A stretch of DNA of 64,000 nucleotides from Pseudomonadota bacterium (lineage in GTDB: Bacteria > Myxococcota_A > Polyangia > Polyangiales > Polyangiaceae), in assembly GCA_023431345.1 (NCBI GenBank), contig JAEYWK010000134.1, positions 28,481 to 92,480 of the forward strand. The letters run 5' to 3'. Below, piece by piece: positions 8,010-16,323 of this stretch. The stretch's first letter is position 1. Each line of letters opens with the position of its first letter. A program made the position numbers and the translations under genes. The notes beneath the pieces are model-generated. The model searched no databases. It was not told the DNA's origin and saw only the letters and a program-made list of their open reading frames with translations.

Positions 8010-9164
8010 ATGAGCAACACCGAGGCGATGGGCCGCGCCTTGACCGACGTCGTGACCCGCGGTGACTTCAGCGTGCCGCCTTACCCGGCGGTGGCGATGC
8101 GCCTGCAGCGACTGCTCGCGCGCGACGGCTACGGCGTCGCCGAGGTCGCCGACGTGATCGCCGCGGACGCGCCGCTGGCGACGACGGTGCTGGCCGCCGC
8201 CAACTCGGCCGCCGGCGCGGCTGCCGCGCCCATCACCACGCTCACCCGAGCCGTCAACCGCCTCGGGGCTCGCACCGTGGGCTCGCTGGCGATGGCGAGC
8301 GGCGTCGCGACCGTGGCGGTGACGGCCGGGGTGCTGTTCGACGTGAAGTTTCGTGTGTGGCGCCGGAGCGTCACCTGCGCCCTCGCGGCGCAGAAGCTCG
8401 GCGCGTCGCGGGGGCTCGTGCCCGAAGAGGCGTTTCTGGCCGGGTTGCTGCACGGCTTCGGCCGCTCGATCGCGGTCGCGTCGCTGGAGAAGCTGCTCAA
8501 AACGCACGCGCCGCCGCGGCCGCTGTCGGTGCAAGAGTGGCTGGGCATCGCCGAGCAACACCGCGCGCCGCTCGCGCGCGCGCTCGCGCAGAGCTGGCAG
8601 CTTCCGCCCAGCATCGAGGCCGCCATCGTCGGCGACCGCCAAGGCGGCTCGCAGCTCGACGAGGTGGTCGGCTACGCCGACAAGATCGCCAGCGATCTCG
8701 ACGCGTCTCGGATCCCTCAGCCGGAGCGCCCCGGCGATCAGCCGCTGCTCGACCGGGTCATCGCGGAGCTGCCCGCGGCGCTCGAGGCGTTCACACCTGC
8801 CGCGACAACCGCCCCGCCGCGACCGACGGTGAAGGACGCGGCCGCCGTCGCGAAGCCGGAGCGCGCGCTGGAGGGCGCCCCCCGAAAGAAGAGCCTGACT
8901 GTGTCTGATCGGCGCACCAAGGACGCCGCGCAGGTGACTTGCCTGGCTCTGAGCCCGAGCGGCATCGAGCTCGACAGCTCGCGCGCCTTTCAAGAAAGCT
9001 CGATGGTTCGCCTTTCGATCGGTGAAGGTGAAGGTGCCGTCGACCATTGGTTCAACGTCGTGTTGTGCGTGCCCGCCGCGTCGCGCTACCGCGTCGAGCT
9101 GCAGCTCTTCTCGCCAACGCGCGAGCTGCGAGAGCGCTGGCGCGCCATGTACGACGCCGCGTGA
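8010..9164 (+). CDS. HDOD-domain protein with C-terminal PilZ-like domain
   Basis: Protein of 384 aa. Residues about 15-230 match the HDOD domain: VPPYPAVAMRLQRLLARD, then VADVIAADAPLATTVLAAANSA, then a helix-rich core with FLAGLLHGFGRSIAV. HDOD is an HD-like fold that lacks the metal-binding HD pair and acts in signalling. The last 100 residues (KKSLTVSDRRTKDAAQVTCLALSPSGIEL) resemble a PilZ-type beta barrel, which in other proteins binds cyclic-di-GMP. However, the usual RxxxR and D/NxSxxG residues are only partly present, so nucleotide binding is uncertain. A cytoplasmic role in c-di-GMP or motility signalling is inferred. Confidence 0.75.
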   Translation: MSNTEAMGRALTDVVTRGDFSVPPYPAVAMRLQRLLARDGYGVAEVADVIAADAPLATTVLAAANSAAGAAAAPITTLTRAVNRLGARTVGSLAMASGVATVAVTAGVLFDVKFRVWRRSVTCALAAQKLGASRGLVPEEAFLAGLLHGFGRSIAVASLEKLLKTHAPPRPLSVQEWLGIAEQHRAPLARALAQSWQLPPSIEAAIVGDRQGGSQLDEVVGYADKIASDLDASRIPQPERPGDQPLLDRVIAELPAALEAFTPAATTAPPRPTVKDAAAVAKPERALEGAPRKKSLTVSDRRTKDAAQVTCLALSPSGIELDSSRAFQESSMVRLSIGEGEGAVDHWFNVVLCVPAASRYRVELQLFSPTRELRERWRAMYDAA

Positions 9165-9233
9165 GCCAGGCTCCTCCGCTGGCTCCGCGGCTCTGACGCT
9201 TGCGGCAGGCGCGAACCGCAGTAGTCTGGCGGC

Positions 9234-9944
9234 ATGCTCTCGGGACGCCGCGTCGCTTGCGCCATCGGACTCTTGTTGTGTTGGGGCTGCTCGCGCCCAG
9301 CGCAAGACGCCCCCGCCAGCGCCGAACCGAGCGACCAGCCTCAGCCGACGACGGCCGCCAAGACGAGCGCACCGGTCGCAGCCGCGGCGGCGGCAACGGT
9401 CGCGCAGCTCGGCGCCCCCGCGCCCGACTTCGAGCTGACTGACCTCGACGGCAAGGCCGTGAAGCTCTCGAGCTTCCGCGGGAAAACGGTGGTACTCGAG
9501 TGGTTCAACCCGGGCTGCCCCTTCGTCAAGGCCAGTCACACCAAGGGCTCCCTCGCTGGCACCGCCGCGCGCCACGCAAAGAGCGGCGTGGTGTGGCTCG
9601 CCATCAACTCGGGCGCACCGGGCAAGCAGGGTCACGGAGTCGACACCAACCGCGCCGCCAAAGACGCCTTCAAGCTCGAGCACCCCATCCTGCTCGACGA
9701 GAGCGGCAGCGTCGGTCGCGCTTACGGCGCCCAGCGCACGCCCCACCTGTTCATCATCAGCCCGGAAGGCGTGCTCGTTTATCGCGGCGCCATCGACAAC
9801 TCCCCCGACGGCGAGGGCGACTCGCCCACTGGCGGAAAGCTCGTGAATTACGTCGATGCCACCTTGGCAGACCTCGCCGCAGGGCGGCCCGTGGCCGTGA
9901 CTGACACGGAAGCCTACGGCTGCACCGTGAAATATCCAAACTGA
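9234..9944 (+). CDS. Redoxin-family lipoprotein (AhpC/TSA-like)
   Basis: Protein of 236 aa. The N-terminus is a lipoprotein signal with lipobox LLCWGC and a low-complexity linker. The thioredoxin-fold part begins near residue 57: APAPDFELTDLDGKAVKLSSFRGKTVVLEWFNPGCPFVKAS. Only one cysteine is seen in the active-site loop (NPGCPFVK), with no CxxC, as in the peroxiredoxin-like subgroup that carries CPFVK. RTPHLFIISPEGVLVYRGAIDN, the cis-Pro region, follows. A second Cys is near the C-terminus. It is probably a membrane-anchored periplasmic peroxiredoxin-like protein; the substrate is unknown. Confidence 0.82.
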   Translation: MLSGRRVACAIGLLLCWGCSRPAQDAPASAEPSDQPQPTTAAKTSAPVAAAAAATVAQLGAPAPDFELTDLDGKAVKLSSFRGKTVVLEWFNPGCPFVKASHTKGSLAGTAARHAKSGVVWLAINSGAPGKQGHGVDTNRAAKDAFKLEHPILLDESGSVGRAYGAQRTPHLFIISPEGVLVYRGAIDNSPDGEGDSPTGGKLVNYVDATLADLAAGRPVAVTDTEAYGCTVKYPN

Positions 9945-10057
9945 GCTACTGACGAAGGCGCCGGGCATGCGGTGACGCTCGCGGGCTTTGCCTCGGGCGC
10001 ACTCGAGTTGCTTTCCGAGCCGAAGCACGTCATGAAGGGCTTGGGTTTTCGCTTCGG

Positions 10058-11500
10058 ATGGCAACTGGCTCGACAGTGTCGGTCGAAGAGCGCACGCGCT
10101 CCGCGGAGGCGCGTCTGGGCCAAGTCGTGCTCGGGAAGTGGCGCCTCGAACGAGTGATCGGGGTCGGCGGCATGGCGGCCGTGTTCGAAGCCGTGCACGA
10201 GAGCGGTAGCCGCGTCGCGATCAAGCTGCTGCACCCGGATCTCGCGGGCTGCGAGGAGATGCGCGAGCGCTTCCTCGCCGAGGCCTACGCCGCCAACCGC
10301 GTCTCTCACCCGGGCGTCGTCACGGTGCGCGACGAAGGCACGACCGAGGACGGCGCCGTCTTCTTGGTGATGGATCTGCTGCGCGGACAAACGCTAGCCG
10401 AGCGCATCGAAGCTGGCTCGCAGCCGCTGAGCCTGGGCGAGGTGCTCGAGATCGGCTGTCAGCTCCTCGACGTATTGGTGCACGCCCATGACCGCGGCAT
10501 CGTGCACCGCGACATCAAGCCCGAGAACGTGTTCCTCACGCTCGACGGCCGCGTGCGCCTGCTGGATTTCGGCATCGCGCGCGTGGAAACGGCGGCGCGA
10601 ACCCACGGCGCGCGCGCCGGAACCACGCTCGGCACGCCCGCTTTCATGCCGCCCGAGCAGGCGCTCGGCCAGTGGCACGAGCTCGACGGTCGCAGTGACC
10701 TTTGGGCTCTCGGGGCCACGATGTACTTGCTCCTTTCGGGGGTGCCGGTGCGCGAGCCTGGCAGCGCAACCGAGCAACTCCTCAGCGCGATGACGCGCCC
10801 GGCACCGTCACTCGGTGAGGTGTGCGCGCTGCCGCGCTCGGTCATCGCGGTGGTCGATCGCGCGCTCGCGTTCGCGCGCGACGACCGCTTTCCCGACGCG
10901 CGCTCGATGCAGCTGGCGGTCCGCGCGCTGCTCGGCGAGCTGAAAGCACCCGACGCCCGCGCAACGCTCCCGCCCGGGTCGATCGAGCCGGTAGCCATCT
11001 CACTCCGCACGCCGATTCCGGCCGCGCGCAAACAGCGGCCCAGCGTGCCGAGCGTGCGACCCGTCGCCGCCACCACGACGCCTCTGCCGGCCGCCCCGAA
11101 GCCGGGTAAGAGCGCGCTGCCCATCTACGTGTCGCTCGGCTTTGCGGTGGGCATGAGCATCGTCATCGCGGCCCGCTTCACGCTCACGCCGCCGCCGCAA
11201 ACACTCCCGCTGACGCCGGCGCCCGCAGCCGCTATTCCGCCCGAGCCGCGGGCGCCCGCCGCGCTCGAGCTAGCGCCCGCGCCCGCGACAGCGAAGGCCC
11301 CCACGCCCGCCACCGAATCAACGCCGGCGCCGGAGCGAGCACCCAAACCGGAGCCCACGCCCGCGCTGGCCGTCGAGCAAGGGCGTGCACCAGAGCCAGC
11401 GCCGGCAGGCGAACGAGCGCCGTCACCCTCGAGCTCGGCGGCCGCCCGCTGGGGCTCGCCATCGATGAATAAGGAGCCGCTCGGCCGGCGCAGCCCGTAG
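10058..11500 (+). CDS. Ser/Thr protein kinase, membrane anchored
   Basis: Protein of 480 aa. The kinase domain spans about residues 28-290: Gly-rich loop IGVGGMAAVF, ATP-binding Lys in VAIKLLHPDL (near 56), catalytic HRDIKPEN (150-157), DFG (170-172), and GTPAFMPPEQA with the conserved Glu. All catalytic residues are present, so it should be active. A juxtamembrane linker leads to one transmembrane helix (LPIYVSLGFAVGMSIVIAARF, about 350-370). The remaining extracytoplasmic tail is Pro/Ala/Glu-rich, without a recognisable sensor domain. Myxobacteria carry many such Pkn-type kinases. Its target is unknown. Confidence 0.93.
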   Translation: MATGSTVSVEERTRSAEARLGQVVLGKWRLERVIGVGGMAAVFEAVHESGSRVAIKLLHPDLAGCEEMRERFLAEAYAANRVSHPGVVTVRDEGTTEDGAVFLVMDLLRGQTLAERIEAGSQPLSLGEVLEIGCQLLDVLVHAHDRGIVHRDIKPENVFLTLDGRVRLLDFGIARVETAARTHGARAGTTLGTPAFMPPEQALGQWHELDGRSDLWALGATMYLLLSGVPVREPGSATEQLLSAMTRPAPSLGEVCALPRSVIAVVDRALAFARDDRFPDARSMQLAVRALLGELKAPDARATLPPGSIEPVAISLRTPIPAARKQRPSVPSVRPVAATTTPLPAAPKPGKSALPIYVSLGFAVGMSIVIAARFTLTPPPQTLPLTPAPAAAIPPEPRAPAALELAPAPATAKAPTPATESTPAPERAPKPEPTPALAVEQGRAPEPAPAGERAPSPSSSAAARWGSPSMNKEPLGRRSP

Positions 11501-11619
11501 CGCGCGTGTTTTCGCGCGTCAGGCAAAAATCCTCAAGTTTCAGGTGGTTATGGGCAAAGTTGCATGTGGGAGGCATTGCGACTAGCCTTCCGCTCCCTTT
11601 CGTTTCGCCTGGAGAAATC

Positions 11620-11859
11620 ATGGCCCGCGTCACCGTCGAAGATTGCTTGGAGAAGGAAGAGAACCGTTTCGCCCTCGTGGTGCTCGCTTCCTCTCGCGCT
11701 CGTTCGTTGATGAAGGGCAACCCCTCCTTGGTGAACGCCAAGAACAAGCCCCTCGTGATCAGCCTGCGCGAGATCGCTGCGGGCAAGGTGCGCTTCAACC
11801 GCCCGACGAACGACGCCGTGCTCGAGTACATCAACGAGCTGGGCCGCGCGAACTACTGA
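11620..11859 (+). CDS. rpoZ: RNA polymerase omega subunit
   Basis: Protein of 79 aa. It starts MARVTVEDCLEKEENRFALVVLASSRARSL and continues LREIAAGKV, the conserved helices of the omega subunit, which assists assembly of the beta-prime subunit. The ATG at 11620 has GGAG (11611-11614) upstream; the 38 codons before it in the open frame are non-coding. The size is typical. It stands alone between a kinase gene and a methyltransferase gene rather than beside gmk and spoT, as it does in many proteobacteria. Confidence 0.95.
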   Translation: MARVTVEDCLEKEENRFALVVLASSRARSLMKGNPSLVNAKNKPLVISLREIAAGKVRFNRPTNDAVLEYINELGRANY

Positions 11860-11940
11860 GCTGCTGGGCCCCGCGGCTCATCAGCGTTCTGTTGCCGCCG
11901 GGCCTACCCTCGGTTTCGGGTTTTTGCCCCGGAGCTAGAC

Positions 11941-11947
11941 AGGGAAG
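11941..11947 (+). promoter_or_regulatory. Ribosome binding site before a TTG start
   Basis: AGGGAAG at 11941-11947 lies 6 bases before TTG at 11954. It supports initiation at TTG for the methyltransferase. Confidence 0.5.
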
Positions 11948-11953
11948 AAGCCG

Positions 11954-12757
11954 TTGAAGATTCGGTCTTTCGGACGCGCCGGAGACGCGGGTGCCAGCGA
12001 GCACTACGCCGACGCCGCGTACTACACGAAGACGTACAAGGAACGCACGCACGACGTGGAGTACTACGTCAGGCGCGCGCGTCGCGCGAAGGGTCCGGTG
12101 CTGGAGTACGGCATCGGCAACGGGCGAGTAGCGCTAGCGATCGCCAAAGCCGGCATCACCGTCACCGGCATCGACCTGTCGCAGCCGATGCTCGACAGCC
12201 TCGACGAGCAGCTCGAATCGCTGCCAAAACAGGTGCGCGCGCGCGTCTCGCATCACCAGGGCGACATGCGCGAGGTGAAGCTCGCGCAGCGCTTCCCCCT
12301 GGTGATCGCGCCTTTCAACTGCGTGCTCCACCTCTACGAGCGCAAAGACATGGAGCAGTTTCTAGCGCGCGTCCGTGAGCACTTGGCGCCGGGCGGGCGC
12401 TTCGTCTTCGACTTCTCGGTACCTCACGGTGAGGATCTGAGTCGCGATCCCGAAAAGTCTTTCGGCGCGCCGCGCATTCGGCACCCCACCACCGGCGAGC
12501 TCACCCGTTACGCCGAGCGCTTCGAGTACGACCGGCTGCGCCAGCTGCTGCTCATCCAGATGGATTTCATGCCCGAAGGCAGCAAGAGCAAGCCCTGGAC
12601 GGTGCCGCTCACCCACCGCCAATATTTCCCGCGCGAGATGGAGGCGCTCCTCCACTACAACGGCTTCAAAGAGATCTTCTTCACCGCCGACTTCACCGAC
12701 CAAGCCGCAGACCAGCACGTCGATTCCCTCATCGTCGACTGCACCACAGATCCCTGA
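11954..12757 (+). CDS. Class I SAM-dependent methyltransferase
   Basis: Protein of 267 aa. The SAM-binding motif VLEYGIGNGRVALAIAKAG (motif I, near residues 49-65) is followed by VTGIDLSQPMLD (motif II) and FPLVIAPFNCVLHLYE (motif IV). This is the general Rossmann-fold methyltransferase, most like small-molecule or ubiquinone/glycine-type methylases. No feature fixes the substrate. TTG at 11954 is used because of the ribosome binding site AGGGAAG. The C-terminal half has a beta-rich substrate cap (RYAERFEYDRLRQLLLIQ). Confidence 0.85.
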   Translation: MKIRSFGRAGDAGASEHYADAAYYTKTYKERTHDVEYYVRRARRAKGPVLEYGIGNGRVALAIAKAGITVTGIDLSQPMLDSLDEQLESLPKQVRARVSHHQGDMREVKLAQRFPLVIAPFNCVLHLYERKDMEQFLARVREHLAPGGRFVFDFSVPHGEDLSRDPEKSFGAPRIRHPTTGELTRYAERFEYDRLRQLLLIQMDFMPEGSKSKPWTVPLTHRQYFPREMEALLHYNGFKEIFFTADFTDQAADQHVDSLIVDCTTDP

Positions 12758-12785
12758 AACGCGAGCGGCCCGGCCGCAACGCCGC

Positions 12786-12825
12786 CGCTCGCCGCAACGT
12801 CGCTCGCCGCAACGTCGCTCGCCGC
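12786..12825. repeat. 15-bp tandem repeat, 2.7 copies
   Basis: Unit CGCTCGCCGCAACGT at 12786-12800 and 12801-12815, then partly at 12816-12825. It lies in the 222-bp gap between the methyltransferase and the DnaJ-type gene, which otherwise shows only GC-rich sequence. Confidence 0.8.
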
Positions 12826-12979
12826 CCGCTCTCGCCCTGACGCTCTGCCCCCCCGGATCCTGATCCCTGGCCGCCCGCCTCCGTTCCCCGCGCGCCCCGT
12901 CTCCGCTCACACCCAGCCGCGAAATGCCGGCTAGCCCCTTGCGACCTCCCCCACCGACGCTTACTTTCCAGCGTCAGGC

Positions 12980-13924
12980 ATGGCCACCGATCTGTACAAG
13001 GAGCTAGGCGTCTCGCGGACGGCTAGCGCCGACGAGATCAAGAAGGTCTACAAGAAGCTCGCCGGCCAGCTTCATCCGGATCGCAATCCGGGCGACCAGA
13101 AGGTCGAAGCGCGCTTCAAGGCCGTCAATCGCGCGTACCAAGTCCTGAGCGATCCCGACAAGCGTCGCATGTACGACGAGTTCGGTGAGGATTCGCTGCG
13201 GGAAGGCTTCAACCCCGCGGCCGCGCGGGCGTACCGCAGCGCAGCGCAGGCGGCGGGAGCGCGGCGGGCACGCGGCGGCGGCGTCCACTTCGAGGATTTC
13301 GGGGGCGCAGGGGGAGCCGCTGGATTCGGGGATCTTTTCGGAGACTTGTTCGGTGGGCGCGGTGGCCGGCGCGGCGCCGCGCCGACGTCGAAGGGCTCCG
13401 ATATCGCGAGCGAGGTCGCGATCGACTTCGTTTCCGCCATCCGCGGCGCCGAGCTGCGCCTGAAGCTGCAAGACGGCGGCGAGGACGTGACGGTGCGCGT
13501 GCCGCCCGGCGCCGGCGAAGGCGATAAGGTCCGCGTCGCGGGCCACGGCGCGCCCTCGATGATGGGCGGAGCCCCAGGTGATCTCGTCATCACCGTGCAC
13601 GTCAACCCGCACCCCTTCTTCGAGCGGGATGGCCTGGACCTCTACCTCAACCTGCCCATCACCGCCGCCGAAGCGCACCGCGGCGCCAAAGTGCGCGTTC
13701 CAACCCCTGATGGTCCCGTCACGCTCAGCGTACCGAAGCACGCTCAAAGCGGGCAGGAGGCGCGCCTGAAGGGCAAAGGCGTCAAGCGCGGCGCGAAGCA
13801 AGGCGATTTGTACGTGCGCTTCCTCGTGAAGCTGCCAGCCCTCGACTCCGAAGAGGTCGCGCAAGCCGTCGACGTCTTGGAGGCCGCCATGACGGGCGAC
13901 GTGCGCGGCGGCATCCACTTCTGA
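12980..13924 (+). CDS. DnaJ-type co-chaperone (CbpA-like, no zinc finger)
   Basis: Protein of 314 aa. The J domain (residues 1-70) starts DLYKELGVSRTASADEIKKVYKKLA and holds the HPD signature (QLHPDRNPG) that stimulates DnaK ATPase. A Gly/Phe-rich region follows (FEDFGGAGGAAGFGDLFGDLFGG). Two C-terminal substrate-binding beta domains are present, but the CxxCxGxG zinc-binding repeats of DnaJ proper are absent, which makes it a type II (CbpA) co-chaperone. The end carries FLVKLPAL. The gene is convergent with adenosine deaminase and is followed by a hairpin. Confidence 0.93.
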   Translation: MATDLYKELGVSRTASADEIKKVYKKLAGQLHPDRNPGDQKVEARFKAVNRAYQVLSDPDKRRMYDEFGEDSLREGFNPAAARAYRSAAQAAGARRARGGGVHFEDFGGAGGAAGFGDLFGDLFGGRGGRRGAAPTSKGSDIASEVAIDFVSAIRGAELRLKLQDGGEDVTVRVPPGAGEGDKVRVAGHGAPSMMGGAPGDLVITVHVNPHPFFERDGLDLYLNLPITAAEAHRGAKVRVPTPDGPVTLSVPKHAQSGQEARLKGKGVKRGAKQGDLYVRFLVKLPALDSEEVAQAVDVLEAAMTGDVRGGIHF

Positions 13925-13935
13925 GGCGTCGACGC

Positions 13936-13964
13936 CCCAGCGCCGGCGGCTACTCGGCGCTGGG
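13936..13964. terminator. Hairpin at the convergent dnaJ-type/add junction
   Basis: CCCAGCGCC (13936-13944) and GGCGCTGGG (13956-13964) form a 9-bp perfect stem with an 11-base loop. The right arm falls in the last codons of add. No U-tract is present. Confidence 0.4.
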
Positions 13965-15110
13965 CATGACGCTCGCTGAGCTGCGGCGAGGCGCCTTTTC
14001 GGCAGCCTGAGGCTCACTTCGGAGACTGCCGTCTTGGTCAGAATAGCGATCGAGCTCCGCGGCCACCCGGCGCACCGAGGCTTGCTTCTCGTGGAAGGGC
14101 TGGAAGCTCGATTTCACGCCCGCGAGGATCATGCTCTTGATGTCGACGAAGGGCACGCCGAGCTTGGTGTGCACGAGGAAGAGCTCCTTCGACACCGAGG
14201 TATCGGTGATCAGCCGATTGTCGGTGTTGATGGTGACGCGCACGCCGAGATCGAAATAGAGCTTGAGCGGGTGCGACCCGAGGGCTTTCACGGCCCCCGT
14301 CTGCACGTTGCTCGAGGGGCAGCACTCGAGCGGGATGCGATGGTCGATGATGTAGTGAAGCAGGTCGCCATCTTCGCGCAGGCGACAGCCGTGCCCGATG
14401 CGGTGCGCGCCGCACACGTGAATGGCTTGGGCGATCGACTCCGGGCCGTAGGCTTCACCGGCGTGGATGGTGCAGTTGACGTTGTTGTCACGCACGAGCT
14501 GGAAGGCCGCGCGGTGGTGCTTGGCCGGGAAATCCGCCTCCGCGCCCGCCAAATCGAAGCCGACCACGCCCCGGCCCTTGTACGCCACCGCCAGCTCCGC
14601 CATCTGATACGAGGACTCCGCCGAGATGTTGCGGATGCCGCAGACGATCACGTTGGCCTTGATGCCGTAAGTTTCACTGGCTCGGCGCAGACCCGCCAGC
14701 ACGGCTTCGACCACCTTGGTGAGCTTCAAGCCGAGCCGCGTGTGCAGCATCGGCGCGTAGCGGACCTCCATGTAGTGCACGTTCTCGCGGTGCGCGTCCT
14801 CTGCGAGCTCGAAGGCGATCCGCTCGAGCGCCTCCTCGGTCTGCATCACCCGCAGCGTGATGTCGAAGCCGCGCAAGTACTCGACCAGCGATCCGAAGTT
14901 ACGCCCGCAGCCGATCGCGGAGTCGAGCCCCTTCACGTCGAGCGCAGGGAGCTCCACGCCTTGCTCTCGCGCAAGCTCGAGGATGGTTTGCAGCCTGAGC
15001 GAGCCATCCAGATGGACGTGCAGGTCCGTCTTCGGCAGCGCCCGAAACACCTCGAAAGGCACCTGACCCGGCCCCGGTACGAGGCCCTCATCGTTCGACA
15101 ATTGAGCCAT
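13950..15110 (-). CDS. add: Adenosine deaminase family protein
   Basis: Protein of 386 aa. It converts adenosine (or deoxyadenosine) to inosine. The metal-binding HVHLDG (from PKTDLHVHLDGS) is near the start, VHYMEVRYAP follows, then HAGE (in CTIHAGEAYG) with the catalytic Glu/His, RIGHG, and a metal-binding Asp in VTINTDNRLI. All are in family order. A C-terminal tail of about 30 residues rich in Ser/Ala extends past the domain. ATG at 15110 is preferred to a GTG at 15143. Related AMP or 6-aminodeoxyfutalosine deaminases share these motifs, so the exact nucleoside is not proven. Confidence 0.88.
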   Translation of the reverse strand: MAQLSNDEGLVPGPGQVPFEVFRALPKTDLHVHLDGSLRLQTILELAREQGVELPALDVKGLDSAIGCGRNFGSLVEYLRGFDITLRVMQTEEALERIAFELAEDAHRENVHYMEVRYAPMLHTRLGLKLTKVVEAVLAGLRRASETYGIKANVIVCGIRNISAESSYQMAELAVAYKGRGVVGFDLAGAEADFPAKHHRAAFQLVRDNNVNCTIHAGEAYGPESIAQAIHVCGAHRIGHGCRLREDGDLLHYIIDHRIPLECCPSSNVQTGAVKALGSHPLKLYFDLGVRVTINTDNRLITDTSVSKELFLVHTKLGVPFVDIKSMILAGVKSSFQPFHEKQASVRRVAAELDRYSDQDGSLRSEPQAAEKAPRRSSASVMPSAE

Positions 15111-15158
15111 ATAGGAGTGTAACACGGCGCGCGCTCCGAGCACGCGCCGCCCGCGCGC

Positions 15159-16289
15159 CTAGCCGCCAGGCGCCGCGACGCCCGGGCGCGGCACGGCGCG
15201 ACGCGCTCCGAAGCGCGCGATGAGCAGCGCGATGAGCACCACGCTCGCCCAATACACGGCGCCGGAGACGCCCTTCAGGCCCTCGCCGCGCGCGGCGCGC
15301 TCGAGCGCGTCGGCCACCGCGATGGCGCTCTGCACGCCGAGCAGGCGCTTGCCGCCAATGTAGGTGGTGGGCAGCCCTTCGAAGTCAGAGCCGGTGAGCA
15401 GGCTCGACTCTCGCTCCACGCGCGCGCTCGTCGCAGGGGCCAGCATGCACTGTTCGAACAGCTCGGGGTGCAAGCCGAGACCGGCCGCGAGGCTGTCGAT
15501 GGCCGCGGGCGACAAGTCGCGGGCCGCGAACAGCGCGTCCGCCATGGGCTCGAGCTTGCCTTGCGCTTCTGCGCAGATGCTGGCGCGCGCCGCGTCTTTG
15601 GCGCTCGGGTGAGAGTCGAGCGGCTTGTTCAGACGAACGAAGCGCACGCGGTCCCCGAATTCTGCGAGCTCAGGCTTCAAAATGCCGTGAAAACGCCGGC
15701 AAGCGGGGCACTGGAAGTCGGCGAACTCGACCACGTTGACCTTGCCGGGCGCGTAGTAGGCGAGCACGCCTGCCGGCACGGGCGGCGCGAGCGCCACCTG
15801 AGGCCACACGAGCGGGGCCGCGAGCGCGAGCGCGCCGAACGCCCACCACGCCCACGGCTTCAGGCGCGAGCGCTCCGCGTCCTCCCACACCGAGGGCTTC
15901 AGGGTCATCGCGGCCGCGGCGGCGACGAGCGCGGACACGTCGGTCGTCACGCACAGCCAGCAGAAGGTTTGCAGCACGAACGCTTGTACGTAGAGCAGGT
16001 ACAGCGCGACGGCGCCGCCCACGCCCGCCAACACTTGCGCGGCCCGCCGCGCCAGCAGCGAGGACACGTACAGCGCGGCGAAGCCGGCCACGCCCAGCGC
16101 CGGCAGCGGCAGGAAAGAGTCGCCGAGGCTGACGTGACTGAGCGGGCTCTGCCGGATGGCTCCGCAGCCGGAAGCTGCGCTGCAGAAGCTCGGCGCGCCG
16201 GCCGTGTAGTCGCTGAGGAGCGCGGCCGAGGCCGCCAAAGCCAGCAACGTCGCCGCGCGCAGCAGGGGTAAACCGGGCAGCTTGGTCAC
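15159..16289 (-). CDS. VKOR-DsbA fusion: vitamin K epoxide reductase domain with thioredoxin domain
   Basis: Protein of 376 aa from GTG at 16289. The N-terminal 180 residues form about five transmembrane helices, with the loop cysteines FCSAASGC and the quinone-reducing pair in TFCWLC. The C-terminal half is a DsbA-like thioredoxin fold with active site FQCPACRRF and the cis-Pro loop GLPTTY. In one chain it should therefore form disulfides in exported proteins and pass electrons to quinone, replacing separate DsbA and DsbB. A further membrane helix ends the protein. The upstream frame to 16502 overlaps rnr and was left out. Confidence 0.9.
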   Translation of the reverse strand: MTKLPGLPLLRAATLLALAASAALLSDYTAGAPSFCSAASGCGAIRQSPLSHVSLGDSFLPLPALGVAGFAALYVSSLLARRAAQVLAGVGGAVALYLLYVQAFVLQTFCWLCVTTDVSALVAAAAAMTLKPSVWEDAERSRLKPWAWWAFGALALAAPLVWPQVALAPPVPAGVLAYYAPGKVNVVEFADFQCPACRRFHGILKPELAEFGDRVRFVRLNKPLDSHPSAKDAARASICAEAQGKLEPMADALFAARDLSPAAIDSLAAGLGLHPELFEQCMLAPATSARVERESSLLTGSDFEGLPTTYIGGKRLLGVQSAIAVADALERAARGEGLKGVSGAVYWASVVLIALLIARFGARRAVPRPGVAAPGG

Positions 16290-16314
16290 CCGGGCTCTAT
16301 ACCCAACCTGCCGC

Positions 16315-16320
16315 AGGAGG
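16315..16320 (+). promoter_or_regulatory. Shine-Dalgarno AGGAGG of rnr
   Basis: AGGAGG at 16315-16320 stands 3 bases before the ATG at 16324. Spacing is short, but it is the only strong ribosome binding site near any candidate start of the RNase R frame (other ATGs are at 16417 and 16432). Confidence 0.5.
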
Positions 16321-16323
16321 GGC

